A stretch of 64,000 nt of DNA from Shouchella hunanensis (GTDB lineage Bacteria > Bacillota > Bacilli > Bacillales > Bacillaceae_D). Shown piece by piece: positions 43,915 to 51,691 of the stretch. Below the pieces are notes generated by a model. It made no database searches, was not told the origin of the DNA, and saw only the letters and a list, made by a program, of their open reading frames with translations. The stretch lies in NCBI RefSeq assembly GCF_028735875.1, contig NZ_CP117834.1:3150001-3214000 (forward strand). Direction: 5' to 3'. The translations under genes and the position numbers were made by a program. Positions within the stretch are counted from its first letter, which is position 1. The number at the start of each line of letters is the position of its first letter.

Positions 43915-45993
43915 ATGGGCGAATCAAAAAACAATAAGAAACATCACGTTTCATTGCGATTAAACATTTTATTTCTTGCGGTGTTTTTACTTTTTTCTGC
44001 ATTAATTTTGCGACTAGGCCTTGTGCAAATTGTAAATGGTGAGGAATATGAAGAAGAGTTGAAGCATGTATCCAATCAAACAGCCCTTATTGATGCACCG
44101 CGAGGGATTTTTACAGATCGCTATGGGTATCCTGTTGTAGAAAATAGCTTAGAACTATCGGTTACATATACGAACCCAGGAAATCAAAGCGGTGGAGATA
44201 TGATTGAGATTGCTGAAGAAGTGGCTAAATTTATTACAGTAGACACAGAAAATTTACGCGACCGTGATAAAAGAGAATATTATTACACAAAATTGGAACC
44301 CCAAGAACGTAGAGCTCTCATTGAAGACATTGAATACAGCGACGAAGATGAAACCACGGAGTATCAGCGTATGATTGACGCTATTTCCGATGAGATGATT
44401 GCGAATTATTCAGAGGAAGAAGAGCAAGTTATTGCTATTTTTTCTCATATGCTAAGAGGGACAAACGGTTCCCCACAGCGAATTAAGCAAGGGCTAACCG
44501 ATGAAGAAGCGCCTAAGCTTGCTGAGCATTTAGACCGTTTACCGAACATTAATATTCAGCGGGATTCTGTCCGAGAATACGTGTATGGTGATACGCTAAA
44601 AAATATTTATGGAAGAGTAGGGTCAATCCAAACAGAATCCGTTGATGATTATTTAGCAAGAGGCTATATGCGCTCAGACTTAGTAGGTAATAGTTTTTTG
44701 GAAAAACAGTATGAGGATGTACTACGTGGGCAAAAAGCGGAAGTCGTTCGAACGAATACTCGTGAAGGCAATGGCCCAATGGAACAGCTTATTGAAGAAA
44801 CGCCAGGTAGCCGAGGCAATGATCTTGTGTTAAGCATTGATATGGAATATCAGCAAATCCTTGACGACATTGTGGAACGTCAAGTTCTTCAAAATCAAGG
44901 AATCTTTGTAGAAGATGCGTCTTCTTATGCGGTTGTAATGGACCCAAAAACAGGCGATATTTTAGCGATGAGTGGCTTCCAGAAAGAACGTGGGGGGGAA
45001 GGATTTAGCAACCCAACAGGCGTCTTTCAAAACGCCTATATGCCAGGTTCAGTTGTAAAAGGTGCCTCTGTACTAGCTGGTCTAGAAGAAGGTGTTATCA
45101 CTCCAAGCACGGTTATTCATGACAGACGACTTGAATTTAGCGATGGTACAAGAAAAGCTTCGTTAAGTACATCTATAGGCCATGTTGCCCTTCGTGAAGC
45201 AATGGCACGCTCGTCCAACGTCTATATGTTTGAAATTGCCATGCGGATGGCAGATTTTAATTATAGTCCTCGCGCAAGTATCTTCAGTCACACTAAAGCA
45301 AATGAAGTTTTGGATCAAGTGAAGTATTATTTTCATCAATTTGGTCTTGGAGGAGAAACAGGCATAGACCTGCCAAATGAAGCGACAGGCTTTGCTTCGG
45401 AAGGTGTTCAGGAATCAGGTAATTTACTTGATTTTATGATTGGCCAGTACGATACGTATACGACCCTTCAGCTTGCGCAGTATGTTAGCACAATTGCCAA
45501 CGATGGCGTACGGATGCGTCCTCGCCTCGTTACAGAAATTGTAGAAGCGAACCCGAATGGTGATGGTGATGGTGCTGTTGTTCGCACAAATACCCCAGAA
45601 GTGTTAAATACCGTTGATATGAGCCAAAGCGATATTGCAGCAGTACAAGATTCATTCCGAGCCGTTGTAACGAATGCAAATGGTACAGCGAGTGGTGTAT
45701 CAAATAATTTAAATATCGCTGCAAAAACCGGTACAGCTCAGTCATTCTTAAATGGTAGACCGACGAACAATTTAAGCTTTGTTGGTTACGCTCCTTACGA
45801 TGATCCGGAAATTGCGTTTGCAATTATGACGCCAGATACGAATGTTCCTCCTTCAGGAACATCCGGTAATAAAATCTCTGAAAAAATCGCAACAGATTTA
45901 ACCGAAGCTTACTACGACTTGCAAGATGAACGGAACGGTCCAGAAGAAGTGGATTCTGTTGTCGAAGAAGTCGATTTGTTTGAAGAGCAATAA
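43915..45993 (+). CDS. pbpA: class B penicillin-binding protein 2 (elongasome transpeptidase)
   Basis: 692 aa. A cytosolic tail and one membrane anchor (about 14-40) are followed by a dimerisation domain (APRGIFTDRYGYPV) and the transpeptidase domain with SVVK (Ser379, Lys382), SSN (433-435) and KTG (604-606). It cross-links peptidoglycan during lateral wall growth. Name and position agree with pbpA after yqgE in B. subtilis. GGGAGG precedes the ATG. It is preceded by the 6S RNA unit, so it probably has its own start after 43885 or relies on readthrough. Confidence 0.94.
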   Translation: MGESKNNKKHHVSLRLNILFLAVFLLFSALILRLGLVQIVNGEEYEEELKHVSNQTALIDAPRGIFTDRYGYPVVENSLELSVTYTNPGNQSGGDMIEIAEEVAKFITVDTENLRDRDKREYYYTKLEPQERRALIEDIEYSDEDETTEYQRMIDAISDEMIANYSEEEEQVIAIFSHMLRGTNGSPQRIKQGLTDEEAPKLAEHLDRLPNINIQRDSVREYVYGDTLKNIYGRVGSIQTESVDDYLARGYMRSDLVGNSFLEKQYEDVLRGQKAEVVRTNTREGNGPMEQLIEETPGSRGNDLVLSIDMEYQQILDDIVERQVLQNQGIFVEDASSYAVVMDPKTGDILAMSGFQKERGGEGFSNPTGVFQNAYMPGSVVKGASVLAGLEEGVITPSTVIHDRRLEFSDGTRKASLSTSIGHVALREAMARSSNVYMFEIAMRMADFNYSPRASIFSHTKANEVLDQVKYYFHQFGLGGETGIDLPNEATGFASEGVQESGNLLDFMIGQYDTYTTLQLAQYVSTIANDGVRMRPRLVTEIVEANPNGDGDGAVVRTNTPEVLNTVDMSQSDIAAVQDSFRAVVTNANGTASGVSNNLNIAAKTGTAQSFLNGRPTNNLSFVGYAPYDDPEIAFAIMTPDTNVPPSGTSGNKISEKIATDLTEAYYDLQDERNGPEEVDSVVEEVDLFEEQ

Positions 45994-46050
45994 AAGTTAT
46001 TAAGCATGACTGAATTTCAAACAAAATAATTTTATCTTTATACAATAAAA

Positions 46051-46096
46051 CACAAAAAAACACCTTAACAAAATAAAATTTGAAGGTGTTTTTTTG
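46051..46096. terminator. bidirectional terminator after pbpA
   Basis: CACAAAAAAACACCTT (46051-46066) pairs with AAGGTGTTTTTTTGTG (about 46083-46098) around an A/T-rich loop. It serves pbpA and possibly the minus-strand gene at 46222-46650. Confidence 0.85.
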
Positions 46097-46221
46097 TGTG
46101 CAATTTTCATTAGAAAAAAACAGGTTATCATCACACGAGTGAAGAATGCTTGATAATAGCCTAAAGATCTTTTTTTTAAGTTAGTTAGATAAGTCTTTTA
46201 AATATAAAGCTTTATTAAGAA

Positions 46222-46650
46222 TTAATATCTAAATGTAAGCACATTGCCCTTATTATAATCGGCATAAATTTTTCCCTTTGTTAATCTCGCAACTAACGTT
46301 CCTTTTTCTGTAACTCCGGTGACACCGCTAAAAATTCTAGATTTTTTAACAGGAGTACGGTTTGCAAAGCTCCCTGTTTCTAAAGATGAAATAGCGTTCC
46401 AGTAGCTCCCCTCTACACCGGCAGAATAACTTAATGTTCCGCAGTTACCCCTTTGTTCTAAAAAGAAATCTACTGTAGTTGCTGTTCTTCCATAAGACAA
46501 GTAGTCCGTCCATGCTCTAACTTCACATGTACTTCCAAACTCTTTAAATTTCTGCCACGGATGGTAAGCGGCATCTGCTTTTTCCGTAATAGAAAAACTA
46601 ATTAAAAGGAATAGTGCAGTAAGAAAACTTGAAATAATAATTTTTTTCAT
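46222..46650 (-). CDS. secreted protein of unknown family
   Basis: 142 aa. A signal peptide (1-27, ending KADAAYHP) precedes a mature part with two cysteines (TCEVRAWTDYL and GNCGTLSY) about 27 residues apart that could form a disulfide. Short beta-rich segments follow (LVARLTKGKIYADY). I do not recognise the family; secreted lantibiotic-immunity or bacteriocin-like proteins are conceivable but unsupported. The flanks are unusually AT-rich compared with neighbouring genes, and B. subtilis has nothing here, suggesting acquisition. The site before the ATG is weak (AAAGGTTAC). Confidence 0.6.
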   Translation of the reverse strand: MKKIIISSFLTALFLLISFSITEKADAAYHPWQKFKEFGSTCEVRAWTDYLSYGRTATTVDFFLEQRGNCGTLSYSAGVEGSYWNAISSLETGSFANRTPVKKSRIFSGVTGVTEKGTLVARLTKGKIYADYNKGNVLTFRY

Positions 46651-46737
46651 ATTATATGTAACCTTTATATATTGTAATAATAATGGTTTAATATGGTAAT
46701 GTCAATATTATAATAATCAATCGAGAAGCTTAAATAG

Positions 46738-46764
46738 AAAAAGCTCGGCTATCGCCGAACTTCC
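46738..46764 (-). terminator. terminator of the minus-strand pair at 46847-47687
   Basis: Read on the minus strand, AGTTCGGC and GCCGAGCT pair over GATA and are followed by TTTTTCT. Confidence 0.85.
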
Positions 46765-46846
46765 GATACATGATTCGTAGAACATGTAGATTTTTGTATT
46801 TTTTAAAAGGATATATATGCTATCTGTCGAATAGAAATGTGTAAGC

Positions 46847-47320
46847 TTAGAAAAATTCATCTACAACTTCGCTTAAGCTCATCTCGCTCGTTAACTCTCC
46901 TGTAACTTGCGGACGTAAATCATTGGATAACCCACGATTATCAACTTCTTCATAAAAATCATAGGCACTATCTACAATACCCGCTTCTTCTAACATTTCA
47001 CCTACATCGATACTAGTCATTCCTGGTACAACGTGAAGAATCGTTCTGTACGCGATTTCTCCTTCGTTGTTATCAGAGGGTTCTTCTTCAGCATCAGTGT
47101 TTTGCGCTTCTGCAAGTTGTGCCTCTAACTCATCCCAAGTAGCCTGTGTCTCAACCGCGTAGCCATTCTCCTGTAAGTGAGCGACCATTTCTTCTTCTGT
47201 AAAATCAGAACTAGAAACAGCCTCTTGATCGTTTCCAATAAAGTATGTGATCCCCAAGACACCAGAAGCAATCAATAATCCACCAGCAAAGCTACGAATA
47301 GTTTTACGCGTCATTGGCAA
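46847..47320 (-). CDS. single-pass membrane protein with MltG-like segment
   Basis: 157 aa. One N-terminal membrane segment (about 10-27) is followed by a helical acidic linker (AAQLAEAQNTDAEEE-like) and a C-terminal segment HVVPGMTSIDVGEMLEEAGIV that resembles the LysM-like start of MltG (endolytic transglycosylase), without the catalytic domain. The protein is likely anchored with its C-terminus outside. TTG 47320 has AAAGGA at better spacing; ATG 47314 is an alternative. Overlaps the upstream gene by 17 bases. Function unknown. Confidence 0.7.
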   Translation of the reverse strand: MPMTRKTIRSFAGGLLIASGVLGITYFIGNDQEAVSSSDFTEEEMVAHLQENGYAVETQATWDELEAQLAEAQNTDAEEEPSDNNEGEIAYRTILHVVPGMTSIDVGEMLEEAGIVDSAYDFYEEVDNRGLSNDLRPQVTGELTSEMSLSEVVDEFF

Positions 47321-47687
47321 CTTTTGTCCTTTCTTCTACTTGTCCGTCGAGGTAAGGGGATAAAAGACGATCGACTTCATGTGGTTCAAGGGACGTTTCC
47401 AATGCAATACCTTCTACGGAATAGCCACGCTTGTGCAAGTCTAGGATCTCCCTTAATAGCTGTTGATGTGAATTGGAGCGATTTTGCTGTTGTGCATCTT
47501 TAGCTGCAATTTCCGCATCTAATTCAATGTCTCTTAATTGATTTTTTACTTGATGAAGCTCTTGCATAAAGGAAATTGATAAATGTTCGATTTGATCTTC
47601 TATTTTTGAACCTTTGTCCTCTTTAACAAAAGAAACAATAAGCAGAACAATTGCTGTTCCAAGCAAGAGCGCTAACATCCATTCCAT
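47304..47687 (-). CDS. single-pass membrane coiled-coil protein with HTH-like tail
   Basis: 127 aa from ATG 47687 (GGAGGG seven bases upstream; the frame continues to 47726). A membrane segment (about 3-20) is followed by a charged coiled coil (about 25-75) and a C-terminal helix-turn-helix-like segment (ILDLHKRGYSVEGIALETSLEPHEVDRLL). Proteins with this layout, such as SwrB-like ones, occur in Firmicutes, but no function can be assigned. It is translationally coupled to the MltG-like gene. Confidence 0.75.
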   Translation of the reverse strand: MEWMLALLLGTAIVLLIVSFVKEDKGSKIEDQIEHLSISFMQELHQVKNQLRDIELDAEIAAKDAQQQNRSNSHQQLLREILDLHKRGYSVEGIALETSLEPHEVDRLLSPYLDGQVEERTKVANDA

Positions 47688-47789
47688 GTGTTGTTCCCTC
47701 CTATGGATCGTTTTCGCACTCTCCATTATACATGAAATTACGTACGTTTCATCAGGTTAATGAAAATTTATCTATTCGTGCGTCATTTT

Positions 47790-47818
47790 TTGACAGCTTT
47801 AGTCATAATCTCTATCAA
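47790..47818 (+). promoter_or_regulatory. candidate sigma-A promoter
   Basis: TTGACA (47790-47795), 17 bases, TATCAA (47813-47818). The -35 is perfect and the -10 matches at four positions. It would drive the short ORF at 47845 and the gene at 47998. Confidence 0.5.
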
Positions 47819-47844
47819 CCAAGCTTTTTTTAGACTATGAGGAG

Positions 47845-47958
47845 GTGAGAACACTTGCTGTAACGAGTAAAAAAGCGATTACAAAAACATACAATTTGCA
47901 CTCATTGTGGAAATGGCGAGAAGCCAGTATGCTTAATAAACAGAGACTCGTGATGTGA
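47845..47958 (+). CDS. possible 37-aa protein
   Basis: A GTG-initiated ORF that reads MRTLAVTSKKAITKTYN and LHSLWKWREASMLNKQRL before TGA. GAGGAG directly touches the GTG, which is too close, and the next TTG is out of frame. The composition (basic, with Trp) looks protein-like but no family is recognised. It may be a leader peptide or not translated. Confidence 0.28.
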   Translation: MRTLAVTSKKAITKTYNLHSLWKWREASMLNKQRLVM

Positions 47959-47997
47959 AGTAAAAAGAACCGACATCTTACTAGAAGGAGTGAAGAT

Positions 47998-48678
47998 ATG
48001 AATACAAACAATCATGTATCAAACATTTTTTATGCCATTGGGACAAAGCCGGTTTTTACGGTTGATATCCATTTACGCTTACGGTCTACTCTGCATTCTC
48101 AGCACTTATCTAAAATTGGCCTCTGGTATGATGGAAAAACAACGTGGGTTGGTGAAGAAGGCTGGATTGTCAATGCTGCTTTTTCTAGTACAAACACTGT
48201 TATTGTAAGTCAGGCATACCATAAAGGCTTAAATATAAAACTAACAATCCGTGATGAGTCATTACAAGAAGAACTTGGTGTTAAGCGAATGATTTCGATG
48301 AAGAATGAAGGACACTCCGATAGCAGTGTCAAATTGTTAGCCCAGCAAATTACGTACACACAAGAAGGGCTATCGTTTTATTCACCTGCTGAAAAAGCAC
48401 TTATCCATTATTCAGATGAGAAATATTCTTTATTTTCTATACAAATGCCGAAAGCTCAATCCATCCAGTATGGTGTCGGCTTAGTGAATCAGATCTGGAA
48501 TGAGCCGTTAGGAAAATTGTTTTTTGCGCCGTTTTCTGCGACGAAAACTGAAAGTCTAATGGTGTGCACTTGTTTATTACGTGCCAACGAAACGATCAAT
48601 GCATCTCTTGTACAAATGAGTAGCGAAAATATGGTTCATTTAAAACGATCCAATTATTTAGCGCAACAGAGTGTTTAA
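47998..48678 (+). CDS. protein resembling only the N-terminal beta domain of GH15-type glucoamylases
   Basis: 226 aa, no signal peptide or membrane segment. The order of blocks IGLWYDGKTTWVGEEGW, VIVSQAYHKGLNIKLTI, KRMISMKNEGHSDSSVKLL and SFYSPAEKALIHYSDEKYS resembles the supersandwich N-domain of bacterial and archaeal GH15-like glucoamylases. The (alpha/alpha)6 catalytic barrel is absent: the frame ends at a normal stop and rpmG follows. Hydrolytic activity is therefore not expected. The resemblance is by eye. AAGGAGTG precedes the ATG. Confidence 0.6.
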   Translation: MNTNNHVSNIFYAIGTKPVFTVDIHLRLRSTLHSQHLSKIGLWYDGKTTWVGEEGWIVNAAFSSTNTVIVSQAYHKGLNIKLTIRDESLQEELGVKRMISMKNEGHSDSSVKLLAQQITYTQEGLSFYSPAEKALIHYSDEKYSLFSIQMPKAQSIQYGVGLVNQIWNEPLGKLFFAPFSATKTESLMVCTCLLRANETINASLVQMSSENMVHLKRSNYLAQQSV

Positions 48679-48698
48679 CAACGTTCGTTAATTAAGTC

Positions 48699-48727
48699 TT
48701 GATTTTACGGTTCGCTTTTGCTATTCT
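48699..48727 (+). promoter_or_regulatory. sigma-A promoter of rpmG
   Basis: TTGATT (48699-48704), 17 bases, TATTCT (48722-48727), about 35 bases before the gene. Confidence 0.65.
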
Positions 48728-48764
48728 ATTTAGGTATGTAAGAGAGAGTTTGGAGGGATAGCAC

Positions 48765-48914
48765 ATGCGTGTTCAAGTTACTTTAGCTTGTACTGAAAAC
48801 GGTGACCGTAATTATATTACGACAAAAAACAAGCGCACAAACCCAGAGCGTATTGAACTTAAGAAATATAATCCGCGTTTAAAGCGCCATACACTTCATC
48901 GTGAAACAAAGTAA
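48765..48914 (+). CDS. rpmG: 50S ribosomal protein L33, cysteine-poor paralogue
   Basis: 49 aa, L33 by [18 protein letters not shown] and the C-terminal RHTLHRETK. Zinc-binding L33 has four cysteines in two CxxC-like pairs; here only Cys9 remains (ACTEN and KYNPR replace the usual CTEC and KYCPR), so it should not bind zinc. B. subtilis has such C-minus copies, one of them Zur-repressed. TTGGAGGG precedes the ATG. Confidence 0.95.
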   Translation: MRVQVTLACTENGDRNYITTKNKRTNPERIELKKYNPRLKRHTLHRETK

Positions 48915-48943
48915 GCAGACGGTTTACCGCTGCTTCTTTTTAT
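48915..48943 (+). terminator. intrinsic terminator after rpmG
   Basis: AGCAGACGG pairs with CCGCTGCT around TTTA (one bulged A), with TCTTTTT after it. Confidence 0.82.
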
Positions 48944-48967
48944 TGACTTTTTTAGTGAGGAGCTGAG

Positions 48968-49522
48968 GTGTTGAAACAACAATTACGACAACGTTTGCAA
49001 AAACAGCTCGAACAAATGAATAAGACTGAGTATTTAGAACGATCACAAGCGTTGGCAAACCAGCTTTATCGAACAAAAGAATGGAAACAAGCTGGCACAA
49101 TCGGATTAACGTACGCGCGTTTCCCAGAAGTGGCGACATTGCCAATAATGGAGTATGCCTACAAACAAGGCAAGAAAGTGGCATTACCACGTACTAATAT
49201 GAAAGCACGCGAAATGCATTTCTATTTCATTCAAAACTTAAACCAACTTGAGCTTCGTCCCTACAATCTATATGAGCCAAAAGAAAACCAGAGTGTTTAT
49301 GTAAGCCCAAAAGAGTTGGATTTGCTTATTGTTCCAGGCCTTGCTTTTTCAAAAGACGGATCGCGGCTCGGAATGGGTGGCGGTTTTTACGATCGGTATT
49401 TGCCTTTATTCAAAGGGAAGACAGTGTCGTTATGTTTTAACGAGCAGCTCATTGAATCCATTCCTACTGAAGCACATGACATGAGGATGGACCTTGTTCT
49501 TAGTGAGAAATGGCCATGTTAA
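48968..49522 (+). CDS. yqgN: 5-formyltetrahydrofolate cyclo-ligase
   Basis: 184 aa. Family motifs are the N-terminal basic helix (LRQRLQKQL), TYARFPEVAT, and the nucleotide-binding RLGMGGGFYDRYLP. It converts 5-formyl-THF to 5,10-methenyl-THF using ATP. GTG 48968 is used, with TTG 48971 next to it. The end overlaps the DUF92 gene by 13 bases. Confidence 0.93.
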   Translation: MLKQQLRQRLQKQLEQMNKTEYLERSQALANQLYRTKEWKQAGTIGLTYARFPEVATLPIMEYAYKQGKKVALPRTNMKAREMHFYFIQNLNQLELRPYNLYEPKENQSVYVSPKELDLLIVPGLAFSKDGSRLGMGGGFYDRYLPLFKGKTVSLCFNEQLIESIPTEAHDMRMDLVLSEKWPC

Positions 49523-50307
49523 TTGGATGGCTTAGCTTTATTTTACTTGGATGTGTGACGTTATTTTTGTCACATAAGCTAACCATGTCAGGGGCGGTTG
49601 CAGCTTTTTTAGTCGGTACAGTAACGGTTATCGGTGTAGGCCCTGCTGGTTTACTCTTATTTGCGGTATTCTTTGGTAGTTCTATTTTATTAGGTAAATT
49701 AAAAGGGGCAAGTGTTGATCAAGAAGTCGTTCAAAAGCATGGCAAGCGTGATGCATTTCAAGTGTTAGCGAATGGGGGCCATGCAGCCATCTGTTCCCTC
49801 TTTTTAGTCATTTTCCCTTCACTGGCTACTCTTTTTATAGCTGGTTTTGTAGGGTGTCTAGCAACAGCAATGGCTGATACGTGGGCATCAGAAATTGGCA
49901 AGCTGAGCCAAGACAAGCCAATCGATTTGTTTTCCCGGAAAAAGGTTGAAAAAGGCGTGTCCGGAGGGGTGACAAGCTTAGGGATGGCAGCAGCATTTGC
50001 TGGAAGCTTTATACTAGCAGGTACGGCTATTATGATCTGGTGGAATGAAACGAGTGTCAGCTATCTTTGGTTGTTTTTCTTTACACTAATTGGCTTCTTA
50101 GGAAATGTATTAGACAGTGTGCTAGGCTCGACGATACAAGGCTTATACCGTTGCCCATCTTGTGGTTTGGAGACGGAAAAAACGTACCATTGTGAAAAAA
50201 CGGTACGGATAAGAGGGTTATCGGTTGTCACGAACGATGTCGTTAACTTATGCTGTACAGGAGCAGGTGCACTAATGGGTGTCATTGGTGCGGTTATCTT
50301 TTTTTAA
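49510..50307 (+). CDS. DUF92 family integral membrane protein
   Basis: 265 aa with about seven membrane segments. DUF92 hallmarks are the LTMSGAVAAFLVGTV start, MADTWASEIGKLS and VSGGVTSLGMAAAFAGS, and the LGSTIQGLYRC block. Relatives include the plant VTE6 phytyl-phosphate kinase, so a polyprenyl or CTP-dependent kinase role is possible but not shown. ATG 49510 or 49516. It overlaps yqgN, and thiF follows 17 bases later. Confidence 0.85.
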   Translation: MAMLIGWLSFILLGCVTLFLSHKLTMSGAVAAFLVGTVTVIGVGPAGLLLFAVFFGSSILLGKLKGASVDQEVVQKHGKRDAFQVLANGGHAAICSLFLVIFPSLATLFIAGFVGCLATAMADTWASEIGKLSQDKPIDLFSRKKVEKGVSGGVTSLGMAAAFAGSFILAGTAIMIWWNETSVSYLWLFFFTLIGFLGNVLDSVLGSTIQGLYRCPSCGLETEKTYHCEKTVRIRGLSVVTNDVVNLCCTGAGALMGVIGAVIFF

Positions 50308-50324
50308 AAGGGGAACGGTAAGTC

Positions 50325-51329
50325 ATGGAACGCTATTCACGACAAGTATTATTTAATGGTATTGGTGAAGAAGGACAAGCGAAATTATTACATAGCAGCG
50401 TACTTATAGTTGGCCTTGGTGCACTTGGCACTGTGATTGCAAATCATTTAGCGAGGGCAGGAGTTGGCTCTCTTCGTTTAGTAGACCGTGATTTTGTTGA
50501 AATGAGTAATTTGCAGCGACAGATGCTCTTTACAGAAGAGGATGCTCATCAACTCGTACCTAAGGCGGTTGCGGCAAAGCGTGCACTTGAAAAAGTGAAT
50601 TCTGACATTACCATTGAAGCAGTTGTGGAAGATGTCTCGGTGGAATCGATTGAACGGCTTATGGATGGGATTGATGTTGTGTTAGATGGAACAGATAATT
50701 TTGAGACGCGCTTTCTTTTAAATGATGCGTGTTTTAAATGGAAAGTTCCTTTTAGCTATGGTGGGGCTGTTCGTACCAGAGGCATGGGCGCATTTTTTAT
50801 TCCAGGCGTCACACCATGTCTTCGCTGTTTTATTGAAAGTGGCGGTACAGCAGGAGAGACTTGTGATACCGTCGGTGTTCTTGCACCGATCATTGATATA
50901 GTGGCATCACTACAAGTTATTGAAGCGATGAAGTATTTGGTGGGAGCAGGTGAGAAACAGCGATCAACGCTAGAGTCATTTGATATTTGGTCGAATACAC
51001 ATCAAACGATAACGTTTTCTCAGAATCGACCAGGTTGCCCTACGTGTGAAAAAGAAGAGTTTCCTGCATTAAATGAACGCTCTCGTTCTCAAACAACTCT
51101 TTGCGGGCGTCAGTCTATTCAAATTACTGCACCGGCTCCTTTTGATCTAACTCACATTGCGAAGCAGTTAGAAGCAGTTGCACAAGTGAAAGTGACACCT
51201 TTCCTTATACGGGCAGCGATCAATGAAACGGAGACGATTGTTGTTTTTCCAGATGGGCGTGTGTTAGTTCAAGGAGTGGACGATCCTACTCGAGCCAAGA
51301 CGATTTATAGTAAATACATTGGAAACTAA
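50325..51329 (+). CDS. thiF: ThiF/MoeB-type E1-like adenylyltransferase
   Basis: 334 aa. It starts ERYSRQVLFNGIGEEGQ and carries the ATP site VGLGALGTVIANHLARAG, DRDFVEMSNLQRQ, and zinc cysteines in CLRCF and CPTCE, with the catalytic-region Cys in ETCDTVGVL. It would adenylate the C-terminal Gly of ThiS. MoeB is the close alternative, but thiS is in the window without an adjacent thiF, so ThiF is favoured. It lies 7 kb upstream of the thi operon. GGGGAACGG precedes the ATG. Confidence 0.87.
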   Translation: MERYSRQVLFNGIGEEGQAKLLHSSVLIVGLGALGTVIANHLARAGVGSLRLVDRDFVEMSNLQRQMLFTEEDAHQLVPKAVAAKRALEKVNSDITIEAVVEDVSVESIERLMDGIDVVLDGTDNFETRFLLNDACFKWKVPFSYGGAVRTRGMGAFFIPGVTPCLRCFIESGGTAGETCDTVGVLAPIIDIVASLQVIEAMKYLVGAGEKQRSTLESFDIWSNTHQTITFSQNRPGCPTCEKEEFPALNERSRSQTTLCGRQSIQITAPAPFDLTHIAKQLEAVAQVKVTPFLIRAAINETETIVVFPDGRVLVQGVDDPTRAKTIYSKYIGN

Positions 51330-51401
51330 TTCATACTCTTCATTAAGGATGAAATAAGTTTGTCCGTCACATCCTATATGTAGATATATGGAGGTGTCGA
51401 T

Positions 51402-51602
51402 ATGAAACAAGTCTGTTCCATCCTTTCGATTCTTGTTGTTGGAATAAGTATTTATAAATATCGTTATAAAATCGTAAATGCAATGATGAGACAACCAGGA
51501 CTAAGAAGAGTGCTCATTCGGTTTGCGCTCAGAATCCCATTTGTACGTCAAAAGTTGATGGGGTCATTATTTTCTTTTCCTCATACGACGGAGAAGCTCT
51601 GA
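51402..51602 (+). CDS. yqgO: YqgO-like small membrane-associated protein
   Basis: 66 aa. A hydrophobic N-terminal helix (about 4-19) is followed by a basic amphipathic part (RRVLIRFALRIPFVRQKLM). Position before gluP fits yqgO. Function unknown. GGAGG precedes the ATG; the terminator begins at its last codons. Confidence 0.75.
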   Translation: MKQVCSILSILVVGISIYKYRYKIVNAMMRQPGLRRVLIRFALRIPFVRQKLMGSLFSFPHTTEKL

Positions 51603-51624
51603 CAATTGTATCAGAGCTTTTTTT
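51595..51624 (+). terminator. intrinsic terminator after yqgO
   Basis: AGCTCTGA pairs with TCAGAGCT around CAATTGTA, followed by T. Its left arm overlaps the yqgO stop. Confidence 0.92.
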
Positions 51625-51657
51625 GTAAGCAAGAAAGATTCTTATTCTGCAAAAACT

Positions 51658-51666
51658 TGCTATAAT
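51658..51666 (+). promoter_or_regulatory. extended -10 promoter of gluP
   Basis: TGCTATAAT at 51658-51666 is an extended -10 element; the -35 at 17 bases upstream is weak (TTCTTA). It is 25 bases before the gluP ATG. Confidence 0.6.
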
Positions 51667-51691
51667 GACAGTCAGGAAGGAGGAGGTGCGG

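Noticed and set aside
46222-46650. Calling the secreted two-cysteine protein a bacteriocin or toxin
   Set aside because: No immunity gene, export gene or known motif supports this.
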